Assembly: GCF_017302985.1 (NCBI RefSeq) | Contig: NZ_JAFIMU010000006.1 | Span: 310,001 to 374,000, forward strand | Reading direction: 5' to 3' | DNA length: 64,000 bases | From: Corallococcus macrosporus | Lineage (GTDB): Bacteria > Myxococcota > Myxococcia > Myxococcales > Myxococcaceae | Part shown: positions 7,609 to 15,401 of the stretch, piece after piece | Layout of the letters: every line of letters begins with the position of its first letter | How positions within the stretch are numbered: the first letter of the stretch is position 1 | The notes under the pieces: model-generated | What the model saw: only the letters and a program-made list of their open reading frames with translations | Told to the model about the DNA's origin: nothing | Databases searched by the model: none | Translations under genes and position numbers: made by a program

Positions 7609-8705
7609 ACCAACAGGTCGCCAACCGGCTGAACTCCGTCGCGGTGTCCGCCTACAAGTTCATGGGCTCGGTGCTGCTGGCGCTGATCCTCCTGGGCCTG
7701 ATGTCGTTCCTCGCGGTGCAGGGCTTCTTCCTGGCGAACAGCAGCTGGGTGACGCCCACCATCCTGTCGCCCACCGACCCCAACGTGCTGGCGCTCAACG
7801 CGCAGGCGGCGCAGCAGGAGTCGGAGCGCGACGGGCTGCTGGCGAAGCGGCGCGAGGCCTCCGACCGCCTGCGCGAGGCCGAGCGCACCGTGGCCACGGA
7901 GCGGTCCTTCCAGCAGCGCTTCGTCGTGGCGCTGAAGGGCGAGAAGCGCTCCCGCGACCGGCTGGCGAAGCGGCTGTCCGCGCTGCGCCAGGAGTACCTG
8001 CGCGCGGGCGGGGAGATCGCCGAGTCCAACCGCGCCTTCAGCGGCCTCGCGCGCACGCGCACGAACGCGCTCTACGGCGCGAAGCTGATGGAGCGCGAGG
8101 ACGTGCTCACCACCAACCACCACCTGGCGCAGATGGCGCAGAGCAACCTGTCCCTGGCGCAGGAGACGGTGGACCTGGACATGCGCCTGGACACGCTCCG
8201 GCGCGAGAGCGAGGGCCTTACCGCCGCGGAGAACGGCCTGGGCCGCGACGACGCCGCCGAGGGCCTGACCACGGACACGCTGCTGCTGGAGCGTGAGTAC
8301 ACGCAGTCGGTGCTCGCGATGGCTCGCGCGGAGGAGCAGCGCAAGAGCCTGGAGGCGGACGTGCACGCGCTGGACGACCGCATCCGCCGCTTCAACCAGC
8401 TGCTCCTCGTGGTGCACGGCTCGCCGTACCTGAAGGCGCTGGAGCAGAACCTCACGGTGGCCTTCGTGCCCTACGAGAACCTGGCCAACGCCCGGACCGG
8501 CACCCCGCTCTACACCTGCGCGCTGAAGATCCTGTGGTGCCGCGCGGTGGGCGTGGTGGGGCCGGTGCTGGAGGGAGAGGTCTCCCAGCAGCACCCCATC
8601 CGCCAGTACCACTTGCGGGGCGTGATGGTGGAGATCCAGCTTCGGGACGCGCCCAGCGCGCGCGAGCCGCTGCTTCACCTGGGCCGGCCCCCGCTGATGC
8701 TGTGA
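7605..8705 (+). CDS. Membrane-anchored periplasmic coiled-coil protein (adaptor-like)
   Basis: A 366-aa protein with one N-terminal transmembrane helix (about 20-45), a long periplasmic coiled-coil rich in Arg, Glu, Leu and Ala (about 60-265), then a beta-rich C-terminal part with HGSPYLKALEQNLTVAFVPYENL. That layout resembles membrane-fusion/HlyD-like adaptors and Alg44-type periplasmic parts, although I see no clear lipoyl or beta-barrel signature and no PilZ domain. Its start overlaps the stop of the GT2 gene (ATGA) and it precedes a TolC-like gene, so a role linking the synthase to the outer membrane is inferred. Confidence 0.7.
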   Translation: MNQQVANRLNSVAVSAYKFMGSVLLALILLGLMSFLAVQGFFLANSSWVTPTILSPTDPNVLALNAQAAQQESERDGLLAKRREASDRLREAERTVATERSFQQRFVVALKGEKRSRDRLAKRLSALRQEYLRAGGEIAESNRAFSGLARTRTNALYGAKLMEREDVLTTNHHLAQMAQSNLSLAQETVDLDMRLDTLRRESEGLTAAENGLGRDDAAEGLTTDTLLLEREYTQSVLAMARAEEQRKSLEADVHALDDRIRRFNQLLLVVHGSPYLKALEQNLTVAFVPYENLANARTGTPLYTCALKILWCRAVGVVGPVLEGEVSQQHPIRQYHLRGVMVEIQLRDAPSAREPLLHLGRPPLML

Positions 8706-8737
8706 GCCCCGTCATGGAAAGGGAAAGGGAGCGGAGG

Positions 8738-9868
8738 ATGCGGACGAGCCTCGCGAGAGGAGCCCTGCTGGGGCTCGGGTTGTGGGCGGGCGTGGCCCCG
8801 GCGGCGGAAGAAGCGGGGGCGGTGCGAGCCCAGGCAGACCTCGCGAAGGGCTACTGCGAGCGCGTGCGCGGAACCTCGCGCGCGGAGGCCGCGCTGGAGC
8901 TGGCGCCGGAGGTGTTCGGCAGCGTGGGCGCGGTGAACGCGGGCGACGCCATGGGAGGCTCGGACGACACGCCGCTGGGCTCGCCCAAGCTGCGCGTCAC
9001 CGCGGGGCTGGGCTACGACTTCGTGGGCCTCTACCGGGGCCGCACGCTGCGCTCGCGCGCGGAGGCCGAGTGCCGGCGCTACCAGGCGCTCGCCGCGCTC
9101 CAGAGCGCCGTGGAGCACGGCTCCCGGTTGGGGGAAGCCGCGGCGCTGGACGCACGCGCCCGGGCGCTGGCCACCTCCCTGCCCCGCGCGGAGGAGCTGG
9201 TGGCCCAGCTGCGCGACGACCTGCGCGACGGCGGCGCGACGCTGGAGGAGCTCAACGCGGTGCAGGTGCGGTTGGATCACCTGCGCTCGCTGGCGCGCGA
9301 CACCGCCCAGGCCCGCGAGCAGCTGGCGCTCGAACCCGCTCCGCCGGAAGGACAGCCCCTGAGCACGCTGCTCAGCGCCTTCGAGGCCGCGGATGATCAG
9401 GTGGAGGTCCTGTCCGGCGGCCTGCGCACGGCGGGCGCGTGGCGGCTGAGCGTGCGCGGCGGCTACGACGAGGTCTTCGACGTCCAGCAGGACACGCCCC
9501 TCTTCGGGCAGCTCACGCTGGGCTACAACCTGGGCCACCTCTGGCAGGGCCGGGCCAACGCCCAGTCCCGCGAGGGCCGCCGCCAGGAGACGCGCGACGC
9601 GGTGGACGGTGCGCCGCGCAAGGTGCGCCAGTTGCTGGGCGAGCTGCGCATCACCGAGCGGAGCGAACAGCAGCGGCTGGGCGAGGTGTCCGCGCTGGTG
9701 TCGGACCTGCAAGGACAGCTGCGCGAGGTGGAGCAATTGCAGACGCGCCAGGTGCGCCGCTTCCGTGACTACCTGCTGCTGGAGCTGGCGCGGCTCCAGG
9801 CGGAGCAGGCCTACCTGGGCGCGCACCTGGAGACGCTCCGCTCGATGCTGGGAGGCACGGGGCCATGA
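8738..9868 (+). CDS. TolC-like outer-membrane efflux/export protein (short)
   Basis: A 376-aa exported protein with a clean signal peptide (MRTSLARGALLGLGLWAGVAPAAEE). The mature part alternates long helices with strand-like segments (LRVTAGLGYDFVGLYRGRTL and LSVRGGYDEVFDV...LFGQLTLGYNLGHLWQGRA), as in the repeat architecture of TolC/OEP proteins, but it is shorter than the usual 420-480 residues. The ATG at 8738 has a purine-rich GGGAAAGGGAG upstream; an in-frame ATG at 8714 would add MERERERR. It ends with an ATGA overlap into the next gene. Probably the outer-membrane exit of the polysaccharide unit. Confidence 0.68.
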   Translation: MRTSLARGALLGLGLWAGVAPAAEEAGAVRAQADLAKGYCERVRGTSRAEAALELAPEVFGSVGAVNAGDAMGGSDDTPLGSPKLRVTAGLGYDFVGLYRGRTLRSRAEAECRRYQALAALQSAVEHGSRLGEAAALDARARALATSLPRAEELVAQLRDDLRDGGATLEELNAVQVRLDHLRSLARDTAQAREQLALEPAPPEGQPLSTLLSAFEAADDQVEVLSGGLRTAGAWRLSVRGGYDEVFDVQQDTPLFGQLTLGYNLGHLWQGRANAQSREGRRQETRDAVDGAPRKVRQLLGELRITERSEQQRLGEVSALVSDLQGQLREVEQLQTRQVRRFRDYLLLELARLQAEQAYLGAHLETLRSMLGGTGP

Positions 9869-10638
9869 GCGACGTGTGGGAACGGCGGTGGGTGGCGTTC
9901 GGGACGTCGGTCATCTTGATGCTGTGGGCAGGCGGACTGCTCCTGAGCCACGGCGCCTGCAACGGCCCGAGGAAGCCCATGGAAACTCCCGCATCCTCCA
10001 GCACGCGCGCGCTCCGCGAGGATCCGCCGTCGTCAAAGGAAGGACTGGCCCCCGTCACGCGGCGGCAGCTGAACGTCACGGAGGGCCAGCTCGTGGCCCT
10101 CGCGGAGGACGGAACGCGGTTCGCCATCGACGGGCCCCGCCAGCGCGCGGTCGTCCCGGAGTCGACGGGCGACGAAGCGGAGCTGCGCTTCACCTGGCTG
10201 GGCGTCACCGACCCGGTGGTTCCGCTGGCGTCCGGTCAGCAGCGCGAACAGGTGGGCCTCAAGCTGCGCGCCCGGGATGGCTGCAACGTCATCTACGCCA
10301 TGTGGCGCATCGCTCCGTCCGCGGGCATCGTGGTCAACTACAAGCGCAACCCGGACGACCACGAGAGCGCCGAGTGCGGCAACACCGGCTACACCACCGT
10401 GCGGCCGCGCTTCATGGAGCCATTGGACCGGCTCGTTCCAGGGGAGCCGCACGTGCTGCGCGCCCGCATCGACGCGGACGTGCTGACCGTGTACGCGGAC
10501 GGCCAGCGCGTCTGGGAGGGCGTGCTGCCCGCGGACGCGCTCACGCTGGAAGGCCCCGCCGGGATGCGCACGGACAACGCCCGCGTGCGCTTCGAGCTGC
10601 GCGTGCCCCAGGCGGCCGGCCCCACCTCCCGCCGCTGA
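9865..10638 (+). CDS. Exported protein of the polysaccharide gene set
   Basis: A 257-aa protein with an N-terminal hydrophobic segment (12-32) ending in LLLSHGACNG, which could be an imperfect lipobox or an uncleaved anchor. A low-complexity linker (about 35-65) leads to a beta-rich domain from about 70 to 250 (QREQVGLKLRARDGCNVIYAMWRI, VVNYKRNPDDHESAECGNTGY, EPHVLRARIDADVLTVYADGQRVWEG). The last stretch has the feel of a concanavalin-type jelly roll that binds glycans. Translation is coupled to the TolC-like gene by a 4-bp overlap. Function unknown; carbohydrate binding or modification is a guess from context. Confidence 0.7.
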   Translation: MSDVWERRWVAFGTSVILMLWAGGLLLSHGACNGPRKPMETPASSSTRALREDPPSSKEGLAPVTRRQLNVTEGQLVALAEDGTRFAIDGPRQRAVVPESTGDEAELRFTWLGVTDPVVPLASGQQREQVGLKLRARDGCNVIYAMWRIAPSAGIVVNYKRNPDDHESAECGNTGYTTVRPRFMEPLDRLVPGEPHVLRARIDADVLTVYADGQRVWEGVLPADALTLEGPAGMRTDNARVRFELRVPQAAGPTSRR

Positions 10639-10715
10639 CGCCGCCGTCCGGAACCCGCCCCTGCCGCCGGGGCCCCCCTTGCATGAGGAATCCGGGCGTG
10701 GGTTGCTTCGGGTCG

Positions 10716-12158
10716 ATGCCCGACCGCGATCCGCTGGCCTCGCCATACCGTCCCCCGCAGGGCCTGGAGGCGCTGGAAGACGCCCTCCGGCGCGACCTGG
10801 ACATCCTGTCCTACCCGGCCCGGAGCTGGGTGCCCCCGCGCTCGACGCCGGACGGCCGCTCCATCCTGGACGTGCTCATCATCGGCGGAGGCCAGAGCGG
10901 GCTGGGCGCCGCGTTCGGGCTGATGCGCGAGCGGGTGACGAACGTGCTCGTGCTGGATGACGGCAGGGACGGCTTCCACGGGCCCTGGAAGACGTTCGCG
11001 CGGATGATCACCCTGCGCACGCCCAAGTACCTCACCGGTCCGGACTACAACATCCCCAACCTCTCCTTCCGCGCCTGGTACGAGGCGCAGCACGGCGCGG
11101 AGGGCTTCCAGCAGGTGGCCCTCATCCCGAAGGAGCTGTGGGCGGACTACCTCCTCTGGTACCGGCGCGTGCTGGCCATCCCCGTGCGGTGCGCCACCAA
11201 GGCGGGCGCGCTGCGCTGGCGCGCGGACCTGGACTGCTTCGAGGTCCCCGCCGCGCACAACGGCGAGACGGAGTTCCTGCTCGCCCGGAAGGTCGTGCTG
11301 GCCACCGGCATCGACGGCTCGGGACGCTGGGACGCGCCGCCGGAGGTGCAGCCGCTGCCGCGCGCGCTGTGGGCGCACACGCACGACCCCATCGACTTCG
11401 CCGCGCTGAAGGGCAAGCGCATTGGCGTGCTGGGCGCGGGGGCCTCCGCGTTCGACAACGCCTCCGTAGCGCTGGAGGCCGGCGCGGGCCAGGTGGACCT
11501 GTTCTACCGCCGCAAGAAGCTGCCCAACGTGAACCCCTACCGCTGGGCGGAGTTCGCGGGCTTCCTGCGCCACCACGGCGACCTGCCGGACGCGCAGCGC
11601 TGGCGCTTCATCCGGCAGATCATCGAGATGGGCCAACTGCCGCCGCGCGACACCTTCGAGCGCGCCCGCCGCCACCCGCACTTCCACCTGCACGCGGAGA
11701 GCCCCTGGGTGGAGGTGAAGCAGGAGGACGGCCAGGCCGTGGTGCGCACGCCGCACGCGACGCACACGTTCGACTTCCTCATCATCGCGTCCGGCTTCAC
11801 CACGGACCTGTCGCTGCGGCCGGAGCTGGCGGAGCTGCACCCGCACATCGCGCTGTGGAAGGACCGCTTCACGCCGCCGGAGAACGAGCGCCACGCGGAC
11901 CTCCTGCGCCACCCGTACCTGGGCCCCTCCTTCGAGTTCCAGGAGAAGCAGCCCGGCAGCGCGCCGTGGCTCCACGGCGTGTTCAACTACACCTTCGGGT
12001 GCCTGCTCTCACTGGGCTTCGGCGGCGCCAGCATCTCCGGCATGAAGTACAGCCTGCCCCGGCTGGTGGGCGGCATCACCCAACAGCTCTACCTGGACGA
12101 CAGCGAGCGCCACTTCCGCGCGCTCGCGGACTACGCGACGACGGAGTTCGAGACGTGA
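10716..12158 (+). CDS. FAD/NAD(P)-binding flavoprotein, monooxygenase-like, first gene of ureide operon
   Basis: A 480-aa protein with two Rossmann folds: VLIIGGGQSGLGAAFG near residue 50 for FAD and IGVLGAGASAFDNAS near 240 for NAD(P)H. The FMO-like segment GPWKTFARMITLRTPKYLTG lies between them. It is translationally coupled (GTGA overlap) to allantoinase and heads an operon with allantoicase, OHCU decarboxylase and HIU hydrolase. No urate oxidase is visible, so oxidation of urate is an attractive role, but the known flavin urate hydroxylase HpxO belongs to a different flavoprotein class. The start at 10716 avoids an odd Cys-containing extension from 10683, which is also possible. Confidence 0.82.
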   Translation: MPDRDPLASPYRPPQGLEALEDALRRDLDILSYPARSWVPPRSTPDGRSILDVLIIGGGQSGLGAAFGLMRERVTNVLVLDDGRDGFHGPWKTFARMITLRTPKYLTGPDYNIPNLSFRAWYEAQHGAEGFQQVALIPKELWADYLLWYRRVLAIPVRCATKAGALRWRADLDCFEVPAAHNGETEFLLARKVVLATGIDGSGRWDAPPEVQPLPRALWAHTHDPIDFAALKGKRIGVLGAGASAFDNASVALEAGAGQVDLFYRRKKLPNVNPYRWAEFAGFLRHHGDLPDAQRWRFIRQIIEMGQLPPRDTFERARRHPHFHLHAESPWVEVKQEDGQAVVRTPHATHTFDFLIIASGFTTDLSLRPELAELHPHIALWKDRFTPPENERHADLLRHPYLGPSFEFQEKQPGSAPWLHGVFNYTFGCLLSLGFGGASISGMKYSLPRLVGGITQQLYLDDSERHFRALADYATTEFET

Positions 12159-13501
12159 GTGCATCTGTAACCGTGTTTCGCAGTGAGCGCGTGGTGACGC
12201 CCGAGGGCACGCGCGCCGCGGCGGTGGTCGTGCGCGAGGGGCGCATCGAAGGCATCCACGCGACGGTGGACGTGCCCCAGGGCGCGAACGTGGTGGACCT
12301 GGGCCGCGACGCGCTGCTGCCCGGCATCGTGGACAGCCACGCGCACATCAACGAGCCCGGCCGCACGGATTGGGAGGGCTTCGCCACCGCGACGGCCGCG
12401 GCGGCGGCGGGCGGCATCACCACCGTGGTGGACATGCCGCTCAACTCCATCCCGGCCACCACGTCCCTGGCCGCGCTGCGCACCAAGGCGGAGGCCGCGT
12501 CGGGCCAGTGCGCCATCGACTACGGCCTGTGGGGCGGCGTCATCCCCGGCAACGCGGACGAGCTCCAGGCGATGGTCGACGCGGGCGCGCCGGGCTTCAA
12601 GTGCTTCCTCGTGCACTCGGGCGTGGACGAGTTCCCCGCCGCCACGCGCGAGGTGCTGGACCGGGCCATGCCCATCCTCGCGAAGGCGGGCGTGCCGCTG
12701 CTGGTCCACGCGGAGCTGACGGACCACGAGCCGCCCTTCGCGGGCGACGTGCGCGCGTACGCCAGCTACCTGGCGTCCCGTCCGGCCGCGTGGGAGGTGG
12801 ACGCCATCCGGATGATGATCGACCTGTGCCGCAAGCACCGCGGCCCCGTGCACATCGTCCACCTGTCCGCGGCGGACGCGCTGGACGACATCGCGAAGGC
12901 GAAGGCGGAGGGGCTGCCCTTCACGGTGGAGACCTGTCCGCACTACCTCACCTTCACCGCGGAGGAGATTGAAGCCGGCGCGACGCACTTCAAGTGCGCC
13001 CCGCCCATCCGCGAGGCGGCGAATCGGGAACTGCTGTGGGCCGCGGTGAAGAGCGGCCTCATCGACCTGGTGGTGTCGGACCACTCGCCCTGCACGCCCG
13101 CGCTCAAGAAGCTGGAGGCCGGGGACTTCTCCGGTGCGTGGGGCGGCATCGCCGGCCTGCAGCTCAGCGTGTCCGCGGTGTGGACGGGCATGCGCGCCCA
13201 CGGCCTGGGCCTGGACGCGCTGGTGGACCGCATGGCGCACCGCACCGCGAAGCTGGCTGGGCTGTCGGGACGCAAAGGGGCCATCCGGCCTGGGCTGGAC
13301 GCGGACTTCGTCGTCTTCGCCCCGGAGGCGCGCTTCAAGGTGGCCCCGGAGGACATCCGCCACCGGCACCGGCTGACGCCCTACGCGGGACGCGAGCTGG
13401 AAGGCCGGGTGTTGAGGACATACCTGCGCGGCCAGCGTATCTTCGACGCCACCGAGGGACTGACGGGCCCGCGCATCGGCCAGTGGCTGCCGCGCGGCTG
13501 A
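12155..13501 (+). CDS. allB: Allantoinase
   Basis: A 448-aa cyclic amidohydrolase that opens allantoin to allantoate. Metal-site motifs of the dihydroorotase/hydantoinase/allantoinase group are present: DSHAHINEPGR (His62, His64), GFKCF with the carboxylated Lys149, VHAELTD, HIVHLSA, and SDHSPC with the C-terminal catalytic Asp. ETCPHYLTF and KCAPPIR are characteristic of allantoinase. Starts at a GTG overlapping the flavoprotein stop, and is followed 28 bp later by allantoicase, matching the pathway order. Confidence 0.93.
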   Translation: MSASVTVFRSERVVTPEGTRAAAVVVREGRIEGIHATVDVPQGANVVDLGRDALLPGIVDSHAHINEPGRTDWEGFATATAAAAAGGITTVVDMPLNSIPATTSLAALRTKAEAASGQCAIDYGLWGGVIPGNADELQAMVDAGAPGFKCFLVHSGVDEFPAATREVLDRAMPILAKAGVPLLVHAELTDHEPPFAGDVRAYASYLASRPAAWEVDAIRMMIDLCRKHRGPVHIVHLSAADALDDIAKAKAEGLPFTVETCPHYLTFTAEEIEAGATHFKCAPPIREAANRELLWAAVKSGLIDLVVSDHSPCTPALKKLEAGDFSGAWGGIAGLQLSVSAVWTGMRAHGLGLDALVDRMAHRTAKLAGLSGRKGAIRPGLDADFVVFAPEARFKVAPEDIRHRHRLTPYAGRELEGRVLRTYLRGQRIFDATEGLTGPRIGQWLPRG

Positions 13502-13529
13502 ACCCCGGCGGTCCGGGAGAGGACAACCG

Positions 13530-14552
13530 ATGCAAGCCGAAGCACCCGGGACGATGCACGTCGCCTTCGCTGACCTGATTGACCTGGCCGCACGCAAGGT
13601 GGGCGGCAAGGCCCTGCTGGCCAACGACGAGTTCTTCGCGCCCAAGGAAGCGATGCTGGAGCCCGGGCGCGGCGTCTTCATCGCGGACAAGTACACGGAG
13701 CGCGGCAAGTGGATGGACGGCTGGGAGACGCGCCGCAAGCGCGTGCCCGGCTATGACTGGTGCATCGTGAAGCTGGGCCTGCCCGGCGCCATCCACGGCA
13801 TCGACGTGGACACCAACCACTTCATCGGCAACTTCCCCGAGTACGCCTCCCTGGACGCGTGCGAGGTGGACGGAGACCCGTCGCCGGAGTCGCTGGCGGA
13901 GGACGTGTCGCGCTGGACGGAGCTGGTCCCCAAGCAGCGCCTGCGCGGCGGCTCGCGCAACCTCTTCGCCGTGGCGAACGAGCGGCGCTTCACCCACGTG
14001 CGCCTCAACATCTATCCGGACGGCGGCGTCGCGCGCCTGCGCGTGCACGGGCAGGTGCTGCCGGACTGGCACGCCCTCAAGCAGGCGGGGCTCGTGGACC
14101 TGGCCGCGGCGGCCAACGGCGGCTCCGTCGTCACGTGCAATGATCAGTTCTTCGGCACGAAGGACAACCTCATCTTCCCGGGCCGAGCGGCGAACATGGG
14201 CGAGGGCTGGGAGACGCGCCGCAAGCGCGTGCCGGGCTTCGACTGGATCGTCGTGAAGCTGGCCACGGCGGGCACGCTGCGCCGCGCGGAGGTGGACACC
14301 CACTTCTTCAAGGGCAACTTCCCGGACCGCTGCTCGCTGGAGGGCATCTTCCTGGAGGAGCCGCTGCTGGACTTCGCCAACGCGACGCACCTGAAGTGGA
14401 AGGAGCTGCTGCCGCAGTCGAAGCTCCAGGCGGACCACTGCCACGTCTTCGAGAAGGAGCTGAAGGACGTGGGCCCCATCACCCACGTGCGCCTCAACAT
14501 CTTCCCGGATGGCGGCGTCAGCCGGCTGCGCCTCTTCGGAGAGCCGGCGTGA
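13530..14552 (+). CDS. alc: Allantoicase
   Basis: A 340-aa enzyme that hydrolyses allantoate to ureidoglycolate and urea. It has the family's internal duplication: two beta-sandwich repeats of about 160 residues, each with a FAPKE/FGTKD-like segment, GWETRRKRVPG(Y/F)DW, a VDT(N/H)xFxGNFP metal-loop motif and a closing THVRLNI(Y/F)PDGGV(A/S)RLR. The repeats at DNA level are diverged. The ATG at 13530 has GAGAGGACA upstream. The stop overlaps the GTG of the decarboxylase gene. Length and both repeats are complete. Confidence 0.95.
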   Translation: MQAEAPGTMHVAFADLIDLAARKVGGKALLANDEFFAPKEAMLEPGRGVFIADKYTERGKWMDGWETRRKRVPGYDWCIVKLGLPGAIHGIDVDTNHFIGNFPEYASLDACEVDGDPSPESLAEDVSRWTELVPKQRLRGGSRNLFAVANERRFTHVRLNIYPDGGVARLRVHGQVLPDWHALKQAGLVDLAAAANGGSVVTCNDQFFGTKDNLIFPGRAANMGEGWETRRKRVPGFDWIVVKLATAGTLRRAEVDTHFFKGNFPDRCSLEGIFLEEPLLDFANATHLKWKELLPQSKLQADHCHVFEKELKDVGPITHVRLNIFPDGGVSRLRLFGEPA

Positions 14553-15061
14553 CCACGCCGCTGGAGCGCCTGAACACGGCCACGACGGAGGAGGCCACCC
14601 AGGCCTTCACCCGCTGCTGCGGCAGCACGAAGTGGGTCCAGCGGATGCTGGCCGTCCGCCCGTTCCGCGACGCGGAGCACCTGTACGCGGAGGCCGCGGA
14701 CGCCTGGGCGCGCACGGGGCCGGAGGACTGGCTGGAGGCCTTCACGCACCACCCGCGCATCGGCGACGTGTCCAAGCTGCGGGAGAAGTTCGCCTCCACC
14801 GCGCAGTGGTCGTCACAGGAGCAGAAGGGCGTGGCCGGCGCGGATGAGAGCGTGTTGCAGGCGCTGGCCCAGGGCAACCGGGACTATGAGGCCCGCTACG
14901 GCTTCATCTTCCTCGTCTGCGCCACCGGAAAGACGGCGGCGGAGATGAACGAACTGCTCCAGGACCGCATGCACCACACCCCGGAGGAGGAGCTGAAGAT
15001 CGCCGCCGGGGAGCAGGCGAAAATCACCCGCATCCGACTGGAGAAGCTCCTCGCGTCATGA
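14549..15061 (+). CDS. uraD: OHCU decarboxylase
   Basis: A 170-aa 2-oxo-4-hydroxy-4-carboxy-5-ureidoimidazoline decarboxylase, the last step from urate to S-allantoin. Motifs: HPRIGD at 68-73 with the catalytic His, WSSQEQKGVAGA at about 87-98, and FIFLVCATGKTAAEM typical of the family C-terminal half. Uses a GTG start coupled to the allantoicase stop (GTGA). Its own stop overlaps the HIU hydrolase ATG. Size is normal for the bacterial stand-alone enzyme. Confidence 0.94.
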   Translation: MTTPLERLNTATTEEATQAFTRCCGSTKWVQRMLAVRPFRDAEHLYAEAADAWARTGPEDWLEAFTHHPRIGDVSKLREKFASTAQWSSQEQKGVAGADESVLQALAQGNRDYEARYGFIFLVCATGKTAAEMNELLQDRMHHTPEEELKIAAGEQAKITRIRLEKLLAS

Positions 15062-15399
15062 GCACCCTCAGCACGCATGTCCTGGACACGAGCACGGGCC
15101 GTCCCGCGGAAGGGCTGTCCCTCACGCTGGAGGCCCGCGCCGGTGAAGACTTCCGGGAGCTGGCCCGGGGCGTCACCAACGCGGATGGGCGGGTGAAGGA
15201 CCTGTCGGGCGCGAACACGAAGCTTGCGCCCGGCGTGTACCGCCTCACCTTCGACACCGGGGCCTGGTTCCAGGCCCGGGGGCAGCGGGGCTTCTACCCG
15301 TCCGTGCAGGTGCTCTTCGAAATCACCGCCACGGACGAGCACTACCACGTCCCGCTGCTGCTCAGCCCCTTCGGCTTCTCCACCTACCGGGGTAGCTGA
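15058..15399 (+). CDS. uraH: 5-hydroxyisourate hydrolase (transthyretin-like)
   Basis: A 113-aa HIU hydrolase with the conserved N-terminal STHVLDTSTGRPA (catalytic His) and the diagnostic C-terminal tetrapeptide YRGS. It hydrolyses the product of urate oxidation, so its presence implies a urate-oxidising enzyme somewhere in the genome. No periplasmic signal peptide, so it acts in the cytoplasm with UraD. Last gene of the operon; it converges on the metallo-beta-lactamase/Rieske gene with 2 bp between stops. Confidence 0.96.
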   Translation: MSTLSTHVLDTSTGRPAEGLSLTLEARAGEDFRELARGVTNADGRVKDLSGANTKLAPGVYRLTFDTGAWFQARGQRGFYPSVQVLFEITATDEHYHVPLLLSPFGFSTYRGS

Positions 15400-15401
15400 A
15401 G

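Noticed and set aside
8714-8737. Upstream ATG start of the TolC-like gene
   Set aside because: Would add MERERERR before the signal peptide; the ATG at 8738 has the better-spaced purine-rich ribosome site.
10716-12158. Naming the flavoprotein HpxO or uricase
   Set aside because: It has two Rossmann folds and FMO-like features, unlike HpxO, so a urate-oxidising role is only a hypothesis.
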